From Sphingopyxis sp. (GTDB taxonomy: Bacteria > Pseudomonadota > Alphaproteobacteria > Sphingomonadales > Sphingomonadaceae): a stretch of DNA of 35,121 nt. The notes under the pieces are model-generated. The model was given only the letters and a program-made list of their open reading frames with translations. It made no database searches and was not told the origin of the DNA. The stretch's first letter is position 1; every line of letters starts with the position of its first letter. Positions 1 through 7,554 of the stretch are shown here, one piece after another. Where the stretch lies: NCBI RefSeq assembly GCF_019459305.1, contig NZ_JAIBES010000154.1, positions 1 through 35,121 on the forward strand, in the 5' to 3' direction. The position numbers and the translations under genes are program-made.

Positions 1-24
1 CCCCCCCCCCCCCCCCCCCCCCCC
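1..24. other. Poly-C contig edge
   Basis: The first 24 bases are all C. Read outward from the contig this is poly-G. With the G-rich right end, it suggests a base-calling or assembly artefact rather than genomic sequence. The stretch from here to position 114 holds no gene that I can see; it contains only a short GCCCG/CGGGC hairpin at about 70-85 and the ribosome site of the next gene. Confidence 0.7.
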
Positions 25-114
25 GCCATTCTATTTGGCGTTCTCAAATATCCGGGTTATCAAAGACCTGCCCGCAATGTCGGGCACCATCAATGATCGT
101 AGGGGGTCAATATC

Positions 115-384
115 ATGGATTTCATTATCGCAATCATCATGGGCGGCGTGATCGGCTGGCTGGCCAGCATCGTGATGCGTACCGATGCCCAGCAAGGCAT
201 CTTCCTCAACATCATCGTCGGCTGTATCGGTTCGATCCTCGGCCGCTTTCTGTTCGGACAGTTCCTGGGCGGCGGTCATCTGCGCGGCAACGCCTTTGAT
301 CCGATGACCCTGCTCACCGCCTTCATCGGCGCGGTCGTGCTGCTCGCCATCGTCAACCTGGTGCGCCGCGGACGCGTCCGCTGA
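115..384 (+). CDS. GlsB/YeaQ/YmgE family stress-response membrane protein
   Basis: This 89-residue protein consists almost entirely of membrane helices: residues about 2-20, 30-48 and 62-82, joined by short loops rich in glycine. The N-terminal pattern GGVIGWLAS and the central GCIGSILGRFLFG are typical of the GlsB/YeaQ/YmgE group, also called transglycosylase-associated proteins, and the length fits the family. The group is linked to general and envelope stress, but its biochemical role is not established. The ATG at 115 has an AGGGGG ribosome site at 101-106. It stands alone and is followed by a strong terminator hairpin, so it is probably monocistronic. The family assignment is secure; the function is not. 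Confidence 0.88.
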   Translation: MDFIIAIIMGGVIGWLASIVMRTDAQQGIFLNIIVGCIGSILGRFLFGQFLGGGHLRGNAFDPMTLLTAFIGAVVLLAIVNLVRRGRVR

Positions 385-428
385 ATCGATAACACCGGCG
401 CCGGGTCGATCGACCCTGACCGGATCAC

Positions 429-462
429 AGGGTGGCTCGCCGTCAGGCGCGCCGCCCTTTTT
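429..462 (+). terminator. Rho-independent terminator after the GlsB-like gene
   Basis: AGGGTGGC (429-436) pairs with GCCGCCCT (451-458), with one G-T pair. After a T/C mismatch, CGCC (438-441) pairs with GGCG (446-449), leaving the 4-base loop GTCA. A T tract follows directly (458-462). It lies 45 bases past the stop of the small membrane protein gene. Confidence 0.8.
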
Positions 463-548
463 CATGTCTGTAACCACTGGAAATTGGGGCCGTACCCGCC
501 TAAGACCCGCGCGCCCGGGGGCCAGGCGCGGGGACCGGTTTTGGCCTC

Positions 549-577
549 TTGCAAGTGGTGGTTTAATTGGGTAATAC
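549..577 (+). promoter_or_regulatory. Candidate sigma-70-type promoter for the RND operon
   Basis: TTGCAA at 549-554 and TAATAC at 572-577 are separated by exactly 17 bases, close to the housekeeping consensus. A second TAATAC follows at 581-586, giving a direct repeat spaced by ACC that could also be a regulator site. The predicted start near 584 leaves a leader of about 94 bases. No regulator gene is adjacent. The rest of the 385-677 gap holds only the terminator at 429-462. Confidence 0.45.
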
Positions 578-677
578 ACCTAATACGGGATTTCGGTCCT
601 GTCGTGCGGCCCTGAGGGGGCGGAGCGCTGTCGCGCTTGCCGCATCGGATGCCGCTTGAGGCAGGGAGGATTTCGGC

Positions 678-1886
678 GTGAACTACGAGCGGAAAGTGGA
701 TGTGATGGACAGCCTCGCGGGTTCGACCCAGAGCTATTATGACGAGGCGGACAGCCGCCGCAAACGGACGCGCCTGATCATCGCAGTGGCGCTGATCGTG
801 CTCGCCCTGGCAGCGACTTGGTACGCATTCAGCTCGAGCAAAGACGGTGCCGCGGGCGCTGGCGGTGCGGCAGGCGGCGCAGGCGCCGCAGCGATGCCGA
901 GCATCACCGTGATGGTGCCGGGCCGCGCGTCGGTTCAGTCGACCATTTCGACCAATGGCACGATCGCGGCACGACGCGAAATGCCCGTCGGGATCGCGGG
1001 CGAAGGCGGGCAGGTCGTTCGCGTGCTGGTCGAGCCCGGTCAGTGGGTCGGTGCCGGACAGCCGCTCGCGATCATCGATCGTTCGGTGCAGACACAGCAA
1101 GCGGCAAGTCTCGCCGCCTCGATCCGCGTGGCGCAGGCCGACGCCGATCTGGCGCAAGCGGAACTGGCGCGTGCCGATGCGCTGGTGTCGCGCGGTTTCA
1201 TTTCGAAGGCAGACATGGACCGCAAGCGCGCCACCCGCGACGCAGCGAACGCGCGCGTCCGCGTCGCGCAAGCCCAATATGCTGAGGCGCAGGCGCGCAA
1301 TGGCCGCCTGAACATCGTCGCCCCCGCGGCTGGCCTGGTGCTGACGCGCGGCGTCGAACCCGGTCAGATCGTCGGCGCCGGCAGCGGCGTCTTGTTCCGC
1401 ATGGCGCGCGGGGGTGAGATGGAATTGCTGGCGCAGATGGCCGAGGCCGATTTGCAGCGCGTGCGTGTCGGAACGCGCGCGACGATCACGCCCGTCGGCA
1501 GCAACCTGAACGTCGAGGGTCAGGTCTGGCAGGTGTCGCCGGTGATCAACCCCGAAACGCGGCAGGGAATGGTCCGGATCGCGGTGCCGTACAGCGCCGC
1601 CCTGCGCCCCGGCGGTTTTGCCGACGCGCGGTTAATTTCGGGCACCGACGAAGCCCCGCTGCTGCCAGAAAGCGCCGTCCAGAGCGGCCCCGAGGGCAAT
1701 TATGTCCTGATCGTCGATAACAAAGACACCATCCAGCGCCGCGCGATCAAGGTTGGCACCGTCACCGATGACGGCGTGTCGATCGCTTCGGGGCTTACCG
1801 GCCAGGAAAAAGTGGTCGTGCTGGCAGGCGCCTTCCTGAACGTCGGCGACAAGGTGAAGCCGGTGATCCAGAAATCGTCGCAATAA
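678..1886 (+). CDS. RND efflux periplasmic adaptor (membrane fusion protein)
   Basis: A 402-residue adaptor of the HlyD/AcrA type, which links an inner-membrane RND pump to an outer-membrane channel. After a charged N-terminus a single membrane anchor lies at about residues 32-51, followed by a low-complexity Ala/Gly linker. Then come a lipoyl-like half (PVGIAGEGGQVVRVLVEPGQ), an alanine-rich alpha-hairpin (about 135-205), the second lipoyl half (IVAPAAGLVLTRGVEPGQIV), a beta-barrel and a membrane-proximal domain. The GTG at 678 is chosen because GGGAGGA sits 7 bases upstream; an in-frame ATG at 705 is the alternative. The permease gene starts 38 bases downstream, so the two form an operon. 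No TolC-like gene is present, so an outer-membrane partner must be encoded elsewhere. The substrate is unknown. Confidence 0.93.
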   Translation: MNYERKVDVMDSLAGSTQSYYDEADSRRKRTRLIIAVALIVLALAATWYAFSSSKDGAAGAGGAAGGAGAAAMPSITVMVPGRASVQSTISTNGTIAARREMPVGIAGEGGQVVRVLVEPGQWVGAGQPLAIIDRSVQTQQAASLAASIRVAQADADLAQAELARADALVSRGFISKADMDRKRATRDAANARVRVAQAQYAEAQARNGRLNIVAPAAGLVLTRGVEPGQIVGAGSGVLFRMARGGEMELLAQMAEADLQRVRVGTRATITPVGSNLNVEGQVWQVSPVINPETRQGMVRIAVPYSAALRPGGFADARLISGTDEAPLLPESAVQSGPEGNYVLIVDNKDTIQRRAIKVGTVTDDGVSIASGLTGQEKVVVLAGAFLNVGDKVKPVIQKSSQ

Positions 1887-1924
1887 TCCTTCCCGATAGC
1901 GTGCGCACAAAAGGCGTTTGAATC

Positions 1925-4900
1925 ATGAGCTTTCGCAACATTTCCGCCTGGTGCATCCGCAATCCGGTGCCGCCGATCGTCATGTTCGTGCTGTTGCTGC
2001 TGGCCGGGATTGTCAGTTTTAATCGGATGGACGTCAACGATAATCCGGACATCGAATTTCCGGCGGTGCAGGTCATCGTGGTCCAACCCGGTGCCGCGCC
2101 GACGGAATTGGAGACGCAGGTTACCCAGCGCGTCGAAGCGGCGGTACGCGGCGTCAGCGGCGTCGACGAAATGTCGTCTTATGTCAGCGAAGGCAGCAGC
2201 CGCACGATGGTGCAGTTCGCAATCGGCACCCCGATCGACCGCGCTTATAACGACGTGAATCAGGCGGTTCAACAGATCCGCAGCGACTTGCCCGACGGGA
2301 TTTTGGAACCGCAAGTGGTACGCGTCGACATCGCCGGTGGCCCGATTACCTACTTCGCGGTCGAGGCATCCGACATGACGCTCGAACAGCTGTCATGGTA
2401 TGTCGATAATACGGTCGCGAAAGATTTGCTCGCAATCCCCGGCATGAGCCAGGTCCGCCGTTCTGGCGGGGTCGATCGCGAAATTCGCGTCATCCTCGAT
2501 CCCGCGCGCATGCAAAGCTATGGCCTGACCGCGAGCCAGGTGAACCAGCAGCTGCGCCAGACCAACGTCAACGCCGCGGGCGGCCGTACCGAAATTGCCG
2601 GCTCCGAACAGGCTGTTCGTGTGCTGGGTAACGCCGCCAACGCGTTGGACCTTGGCAACTCACGCCTGTCGATTGGCAATGGTCGCACCGTGCGCCTGTC
2701 CGACGTCGCCAAAGTAACCGACGGCTATGCCGAACAGCGCAACCTGGCGAAGATTAAGGGCCGTCAGGTGCTCAGCTTCTCGATCGAAAAGGCCAAGGGC
2801 GCGTCGGACGTCACCGTCCATGACGAGACGATGAAAAAGCTGGCTGAGATCAAGAAGACGAACCCCAAGGTCGACTTCAAGATTCTGTTCACGCGCACCG
2901 AATATACCAAGGAACAATATCGCAGTTCGATGCTCGCGATGGGCGAGGGGGCGGTTCTCGCCGTCATCGTCGTGTTCCTGTTCCTGCGCGACTGGCGCGC
3001 GACGCTGATTTCGGCGCTGGCGATTCCCTTGTCGGCGATCCCGACCTTCTGGTTCATGGACCTGATGGGCTTTTCGCTGAACAGTCTGTCGCTGCTCGCG
3101 CTTAGCCTGGTCGCGGGGGTGCTGGTCGATGACGCGATCGTCGAGATCGAAAACATTGTCCGGCACATGCGCATGGGCAAAACCGCCTATCAGGCGTCGA
3201 TCGACGCCGCTGACGAAATCGGCCTCGCCGTCGTCGCGACAACGATGTCGATCGTTGCGGTGTTCCTGCCGGTGGCGCTGATGCCCGGAATTTCGGGGCA
3301 ATTCTTTGTCCAGTTCGGGATGACCGTGGTGTTCGCGGTGCTCGTAAGCCTTGCGGTCGCGCGAATGATTACGCCGATGATCGCCGCCTATTTCCTGTCG
3401 GCGCAAGGTGAGCAGGAGCATGCGGCGGGGCCGTGGGTCGATCGTTATGAACGACTGCTGGCGTGGACGCTCGACAGCACCAAGCAGCAGGCAGTGCGCG
3501 CGCGTTATGACGGAACACGGACCCGGATCGCCTTTCTGGCGGTACCGCTCGTTCTGGCAGGACTCTATGTCCTCTATTCGATCTTCTCATACTTCCAGCC
3601 CGTTCCTGCGGGGCAGGACGGCCCGAATCCAGCGATCCATTTCCTGGTGCTGACGCCGCTCATGGCGATTGTCACCTTCCTTGCCACCGGTCTGCTTGCC
3701 ATTCTGATCGGCGCTGCCGTCTATGCGATGGGGATGCGTCAGTGGTCGTTCACCCATTGGGCAAAGTTTATGGTCCAGCGGGCTTGGGCGCGGCTGCACG
3801 ATCACCGCGTTTGGATCGTCGGCATCGGCTTGCTCGCTTTCCTGTCCAGCATCGGCTTGTTCATGGTTCTGCCGCAGCAGTTCCAGCCGACGACCAACAG
3901 CGATTATAGCCAGGTTCGTTATGAACTGCCGCCCGGTTCGACCCTGTCGCAAAGTGAAAACATCGCGCGGCAGATCGGGGAAGTCCTCGACAATAGCCCG
4001 GTCGTGCAAACTGCTTTCTATGACGTCAATGTCGGCGGCGGGAATGGCTTTATCACGCTCAAGAAAGATCGCGAGATAACCAGCGTCGAATGGGAACGCA
4101 GTCTGCAATCCAAGCTGGCCGCGATTCCCGATGCGCGCGTCAATTTCCAGAGCCAGTCGGGCGGCTTTTCAGGACGCGACATCACGATGGTGATCGGCGG
4201 CGATGATCCGGTCGCGCTCGAAAAACACGCCCGCACGATCGTGGCGCAGATGGGCGGGGTGAAGGAACTTCGCGCGCCGCGGATCGAGGGTGATATTCCG
4301 CGCCCTGAAATCATCGTCAATCCGCGCATGGACCTCGCCGCCGAACTCGGCGTGACGACGGCGTCGCTCAGCCAAACGATCCGTATCGCGACCTTGGGTG
4401 ACATCGACCAGAATGCGGCGAAATTCTCGCTGTCCGATCGCCAGATTCCGATCCGGGTGCTGCTGTCCGAAGATTCACGCCGTAGCCTGGCGACGATCGA
4501 GAATCTGCCGGTGCCGACGTCGCGCGGGACCACCGTGCCGTTGAAGTCGGTCGCCGAAATCGGGTTCGGGGCCGGGCCGACCGAATTGCGCCGCTATAAC
4601 CAGACGCGGCGCATCGTCATCGGTGCCGACCTGGCGCCGGGGCTGGTCACCGGCGACGCGCAGAAGAAGATCGACGAACTGCCCGCGGTTAAAGAGATGC
4701 CGCAGGGAATTCGCAAAGTCGTGCAGGGCGACGCCAAGTGGCAAGCCGAATTGATCACCAACTTCCTGATCGCCGTGGTGTCGGGGTTGTTGCTGGTGTT
4801 CTCGACGCTGGTGCTGCTCTATCGCCGTTTCCTGTCGCCGCTGGTCAACATGTCGTCGCTGCTGCTCGCCCCGCTTGGCGGGCTGCTGGGCCTCGCGATC

Positions 4901-5341
4901 ACCGGCATGGAAATCTCGATGCCGGTCTATATCGGGCTGCTCATGCTGCTCGGCATCGTCGCCAAAAATTCGATCCTGCTCGTCGATTTTGCGATCGAGG
5001 AAATGGATCACGGGGTCGGCAAGATGGACGCGTTGCTCGATGCCGGTCGCAAGCGCGCCCAGCCGATCGTGATGACCACGGTCGCCATGGTCGCGGGCAT
5101 GGTGCCGACGGCGATTTCGCTGTCGGGCGATGGCGCATGGCGCGCGCCGATGGGCGTGGTCGTGATCGGCGGCCTGATCCTGTCGACGCTGCTGACGCTG
5201 CTGATCGTTCCCGCGGGCTTCAGCCTCGCCGATAGTGTGGAGAAACGGCTGGGTCGGTTCTTCTCGCGCAATCTGCTCACTTATGAGGAAGGCGACGATA
5301 CCAAGCCCCATGGCGCGCCTGCCCCGCAACCGGCCGAGTGA
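1925..5341 (+). CDS. RND efflux permease, HAE1/AcrB type, with an extra membrane insert
   Basis: A 1138-residue proton-driven inner-membrane pump subunit. The proton-relay aspartates are D402 and D403 in [12 protein letters not shown], matching AcrB D407/D408. The relay lysine is K1014 in [13 protein letters not shown], matching AcrB K940. Family length is usually about 1020-1050. Here the distance between relay residues is 79 longer than in AcrB, because an insert between TM6 and TM7 adds two hydrophobic segments (about 535-556 and 571-604) before the normal TM7 (about 629-651). The residues around the insert ([10 protein letters not shown], then [13 protein letters not shown]) look like two copies of the amphipathic linker helix. 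It pairs with the adaptor upstream. Whether it exports drugs, lipids or other compounds cannot be told from the sequence. Confidence 0.95.
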   Translation: MSFRNISAWCIRNPVPPIVMFVLLLLAGIVSFNRMDVNDNPDIEFPAVQVIVVQPGAAPTELETQVTQRVEAAVRGVSGVDEMSSYVSEGSSRTMVQFAIGTPIDRAYNDVNQAVQQIRSDLPDGILEPQVVRVDIAGGPITYFAVEASDMTLEQLSWYVDNTVAKDLLAIPGMSQVRRSGGVDREIRVILDPARMQSYGLTASQVNQQLRQTNVNAAGGRTEIAGSEQAVRVLGNAANALDLGNSRLSIGNGRTVRLSDVAKVTDGYAEQRNLAKIKGRQVLSFSIEKAKGASDVTVHDETMKKLAEIKKTNPKVDFKILFTRTEYTKEQYRSSMLAMGEGAVLAVIVVFLFLRDWRATLISALAIPLSAIPTFWFMDLMGFSLNSLSLLALSLVAGVLVDDAIVEIENIVRHMRMGKTAYQASIDAADEIGLAVVATTMSIVAVFLPVALMPGISGQFFVQFGMTVVFAVLVSLAVARMITPMIAAYFLSAQGEQEHAAGPWVDRYERLLAWTLDSTKQQAVRARYDGTRTRIAFLAVPLVLAGLYVLYSIFSYFQPVPAGQDGPNPAIHFLVLTPLMAIVTFLATGLLAILIGAAVYAMGMRQWSFTHWAKFMVQRAWARLHDHRVWIVGIGLLAFLSSIGLFMVLPQQFQPTTNSDYSQVRYELPPGSTLSQSENIARQIGEVLDNSPVVQTAFYDVNVGGGNGFITLKKDREITSVEWERSLQSKLAAIPDARVNFQSQSGGFSGRDITMVIGGDDPVALEKHARTIVAQMGGVKELRAPRIEGDIPRPEIIVNPRMDLAAELGVTTASLSQTIRIATLGDIDQNAAKFSLSDRQIPIRVLLSEDSRRSLATIENLPVPTSRGTTVPLKSVAEIGFGAGPTELRRYNQTRRIVIGADLAPGLVTGDAQKKIDELPAVKEMPQGIRKVVQGDAKWQAELITNFLIAVVSGLLLVFSTLVLLYRRFLSPLVNMSSLLLAPLGGLLGLAITGMEISMPVYIGLLMLLGIVAKNSILLVDFAIEEMDHGVGKMDALLDAGRKRAQPIVMTTVAMVAGMVPTAISLSGDGAWRAPMGVVVIGGLILSTLLTLLIVPAGFSLADSVEKRLGRFFSRNLLTYEEGDDTKPHGAPAPQPAE

Positions 5342-5404
5342 TCGGGCGCGGCCAAATGTGCCGCCTCGGTTGCAACTTTTGCGGCGCTTCGCCATTTTAG
5401 GCGC

Positions 5405-6697
5405 ATGATGGACAAGATTTCGACCCCGGACGAGACCGGAAGCGCCCACCCCCTGGGGGTGGGCGTTGCCGTTCCGACCGGCGGACTGAACATTCGTGTC
5501 GTCGCCACGGGCATGCTGGGGCTGATGGCGCTGGTGTTCATCACCGCCAAATTTTATCAGGACGTCCACCCCGCGGTGGGTTTTGTGCGCGCTTTTGCAG
5601 AGGCAGCGATGGTCGGCGGGCTCGCCGACTGGTTCGCGGTCACCGCTTTGTTCCGCCACCCGATGGGCATCCCGATCCCGCACACCGCGATCGTGCCGCG
5701 CAACAAGAACCGTATCGGCGATACGCTGGCGCGCTTCCTGCTCACCAATTTCCTGCTGCCGCGCCTGATCGCGCGCAAGATGCAGACGCTCGATGTCGCA
5801 GGCGCCGTCGGTGCCTTTCTGTCGCAACCCGCCGAGGGCGGCGGGCGACTCAAGATCGGCGCGTCGCGGATAATCGCCGACGCGCTGGGGGCGCTCGACC
5901 AGCAGCGCCTTGGTGGAATGGTCAAATCGGCGATCGCCGACCGCCTGCGCGAACTCGATGTTGCACCATTGCTGGGACAGGCATTACATGCCGCGCTGGC
6001 CGAGGGGCGGCACCAGCCATTGCTCGATGCGATGGTCAAATGGGGATCGAAGACGCTCGAACTCAACGATCACCTGATTCACCAGATGGTTCACGATAAT
6101 TCGAACGCGATTGTCCGTTTCACGGGGCTGGACGAAAGCATTTCCAACCGTATCGTCGCGGGGCTGTCGAAGCTGCTCAGCGAAATGGCAGTCGATGAGA
6201 CACACCCGCTGCGCATCCGCGTCGAGGAAGGGCTCGCCAAAATGGCGCTCGACCTGCAGCACGACCCCGAAGTCAAAGCCAAGGTCGCCAAGGTCCGCGA
6301 CGAGCTGCTCGAAAACAAAGCGGTCAAACGTTGGCTCGACGGTTTGTGGGAGCAGGGCCGCGGCGCTCTGCTCAAGGCGGCGCGCAATCCCGACACGATG
6401 CTGGCGGGGCGGATCGGCGAACTGGTGACCCAGTTTGGTGCGATGCTGGGTGAGGATGCCCATATCAAGCGCACGCTCAACCGCTATGCCCGCCGCGCCG
6501 TGGTCGGCGTGGTCGACAGCTATGGCGAAACCGCGCTCAAGCTGGTGTCGGACACGATCCGCGGCTGGGATGCGAAGACGATCACAGACCGGCTGGAAAA
6601 TGCGGTGGGAGACGATCTGCAATTTATCCGGATCAACGGGACGCTGGTTGGCGGACTGGTAGGGGTGTTGATCCACACGGTGGATGTGTTGATTTAG
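5405..6697 (+). CDS. DUF445 domain membrane protein
   Basis: A 430-residue member of the DUF445 (YjiN-like) family, whose function is unknown. It has an N-terminal membrane segment (about 33-52) and a second hydrophobic segment at the extreme C-terminus (NGTLVGGLVGVLIHTVDVLI). Between them lies a long, mostly helical, charged region. The conserved family block is GGLADWFAVTALFRHP followed by IPHTAIVPRNKNRIGDTL. Two consecutive ATG codons (5405, 5408) could start it; neither has a clear ribosome site. The gene lies 63 bases after the RND permease on the same strand, so it could be read through from that operon, but nothing ties the functions together. It converges with the SDR gene, leaving 19 bases. 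Confidence 0.88.
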   Translation: MMDKISTPDETGSAHPLGVGVAVPTGGLNIRVVATGMLGLMALVFITAKFYQDVHPAVGFVRAFAEAAMVGGLADWFAVTALFRHPMGIPIPHTAIVPRNKNRIGDTLARFLLTNFLLPRLIARKMQTLDVAGAVGAFLSQPAEGGGRLKIGASRIIADALGALDQQRLGGMVKSAIADRLRELDVAPLLGQALHAALAEGRHQPLLDAMVKWGSKTLELNDHLIHQMVHDNSNAIVRFTGLDESISNRIVAGLSKLLSEMAVDETHPLRIRVEEGLAKMALDLQHDPEVKAKVAKVRDELLENKAVKRWLDGLWEQGRGALLKAARNPDTMLAGRIGELVTQFGAMLGEDAHIKRTLNRYARRAVVGVVDSYGETALKLVSDTIRGWDAKTITDRLENAVGDDLQFIRINGTLVGGLVGVLIHTVDVLI

Positions 6698-6716
6698 TCC
6701 GTCGCCCCCGCGAAGG

Positions 6717-7508
6717 CTATGAGCAGCTTAGCAACCCCTCCCGAAAACTCGGATAGCGCGGCGTCCAGCCGAGCAACCGTTTCGCCTTCCCATTCGCAAC
6801 GCGCCGGTTCTCTGCGTAAAAGGCGCGTGCCGCTGGCGACAGGTCTGCCTCTTCCAGCGTTTGCAGCGGCGGCAGCGGTGCGCCCAGCATTGCACATCCC
6901 CACTCGACCAGCCGGTTCTGGTGGCAAGGTTCGTCGTCGGCGAGGTTATAGACCCCCGCCTGTCCGCGAAATGACGCGATTACGCCGCCTGCGATGTCGT
7001 CGACATGGACGCGGCTGAACACCTGATCGGGCAGGTCGATCCGGTGCGCGCGGCCTTCGCCGATGCGATCGAGGATCGAGCGGCCGGCGCCGTAGATGCC
7101 GGGGAGGCGCAAGACGGAGACATCGCCGCGCAGCGCTTGCCACGCAGCGTCCGCTGCGTTGCGGTCGGCGCGGCGTCCTTTGATTGGCGCGCTTTCGTCA
7201 ACCCATGCGCCGCCCGCATCGCCATAGACGCCGGTCGAGGAGAAATAGCCGACCCATGTTGCGGGCGCGATCGCGATGGCATCGCCATAGCGCGCCAGCA
7301 CCGGGTCAATGCCAGCGACCGGCGGCACTGACGACAGGATATGCGTCGCCGAGCGCAGCCCCGCGAGCACCGCGCCCTCGTCGGCAAAAGCAATGCTGTC
7401 GCCGCGCCGGTCCTGCGTCGTCCCGACCACATCCCACCCGCGCGCGCGCAGGCGGTCCGCAAGATGGCTTGCGGCATAGCCCAAACCGAAAATCAGCATT
7501 TGACCCAT
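6717..7508 (-). CDS. YeeZ-like atypical SDR (NAD(P)-dependent epimerase/dehydratase fold)
   Basis: A 263-residue Rossmann-fold protein. It begins with the nucleotide-binding loop LIFGLGYAASHLADRL, with GxGxxxxx spacing like E. coli YeeZ rather than the classic TGxxGxxG. The active-site region is YFSSTGVYGDAGGAWVDE, where SSTGVYGD supplies the Ser/Thr-Tyr pattern of extended SDRs. LRLPGIYGAGRSILDRI and FSRVHVDDIAGGV are further extended-SDR landmarks. The substrate is not predictable; YeeZ-like proteins are poorly characterised. The ATG at 7508 has AAGGCGGG just upstream; a second ATG lies three codons in. The gene is divergent from pepN with 46 bases between starts. Confidence 0.85.
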   Translation of the reverse strand: MGQMLIFGLGYAASHLADRLRARGWDVVGTTQDRRGDSIAFADEGAVLAGLRSATHILSSVPPVAGIDPVLARYGDAIAIAPATWVGYFSSTGVYGDAGGAWVDESAPIKGRRADRNAADAAWQALRGDVSVLRLPGIYGAGRSILDRIGEGRAHRIDLPDQVFSRVHVDDIAGGVIASFRGQAGVYNLADDEPCHQNRLVEWGCAMLGAPLPPLQTLEEADLSPAARAFYAENRRVANGKAKRLLGWTPRYPSFREGLLSCS

Positions 7509-7554
7509 CGCCCGCCTTATTGCGCGCCCCGCGCCCCGCGCCTAGACCCAAAAC

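Noticed and set aside
1..24. Poly-C as a telomere-like or regulatory homopolymer
   Set aside because: It is at the very end of the contig and mirrored by outward poly-G at the other end, so artefact is far more likely.
6696..6718. TCCGTCGCCCCCGCGAAGG between DUF445 and the SDR, like half of a common CCCGCGAAGGCGGG hairpin repeat
   Set aside because: Only one arm is present; no pairing arm follows. Too short to call a repeat copy.
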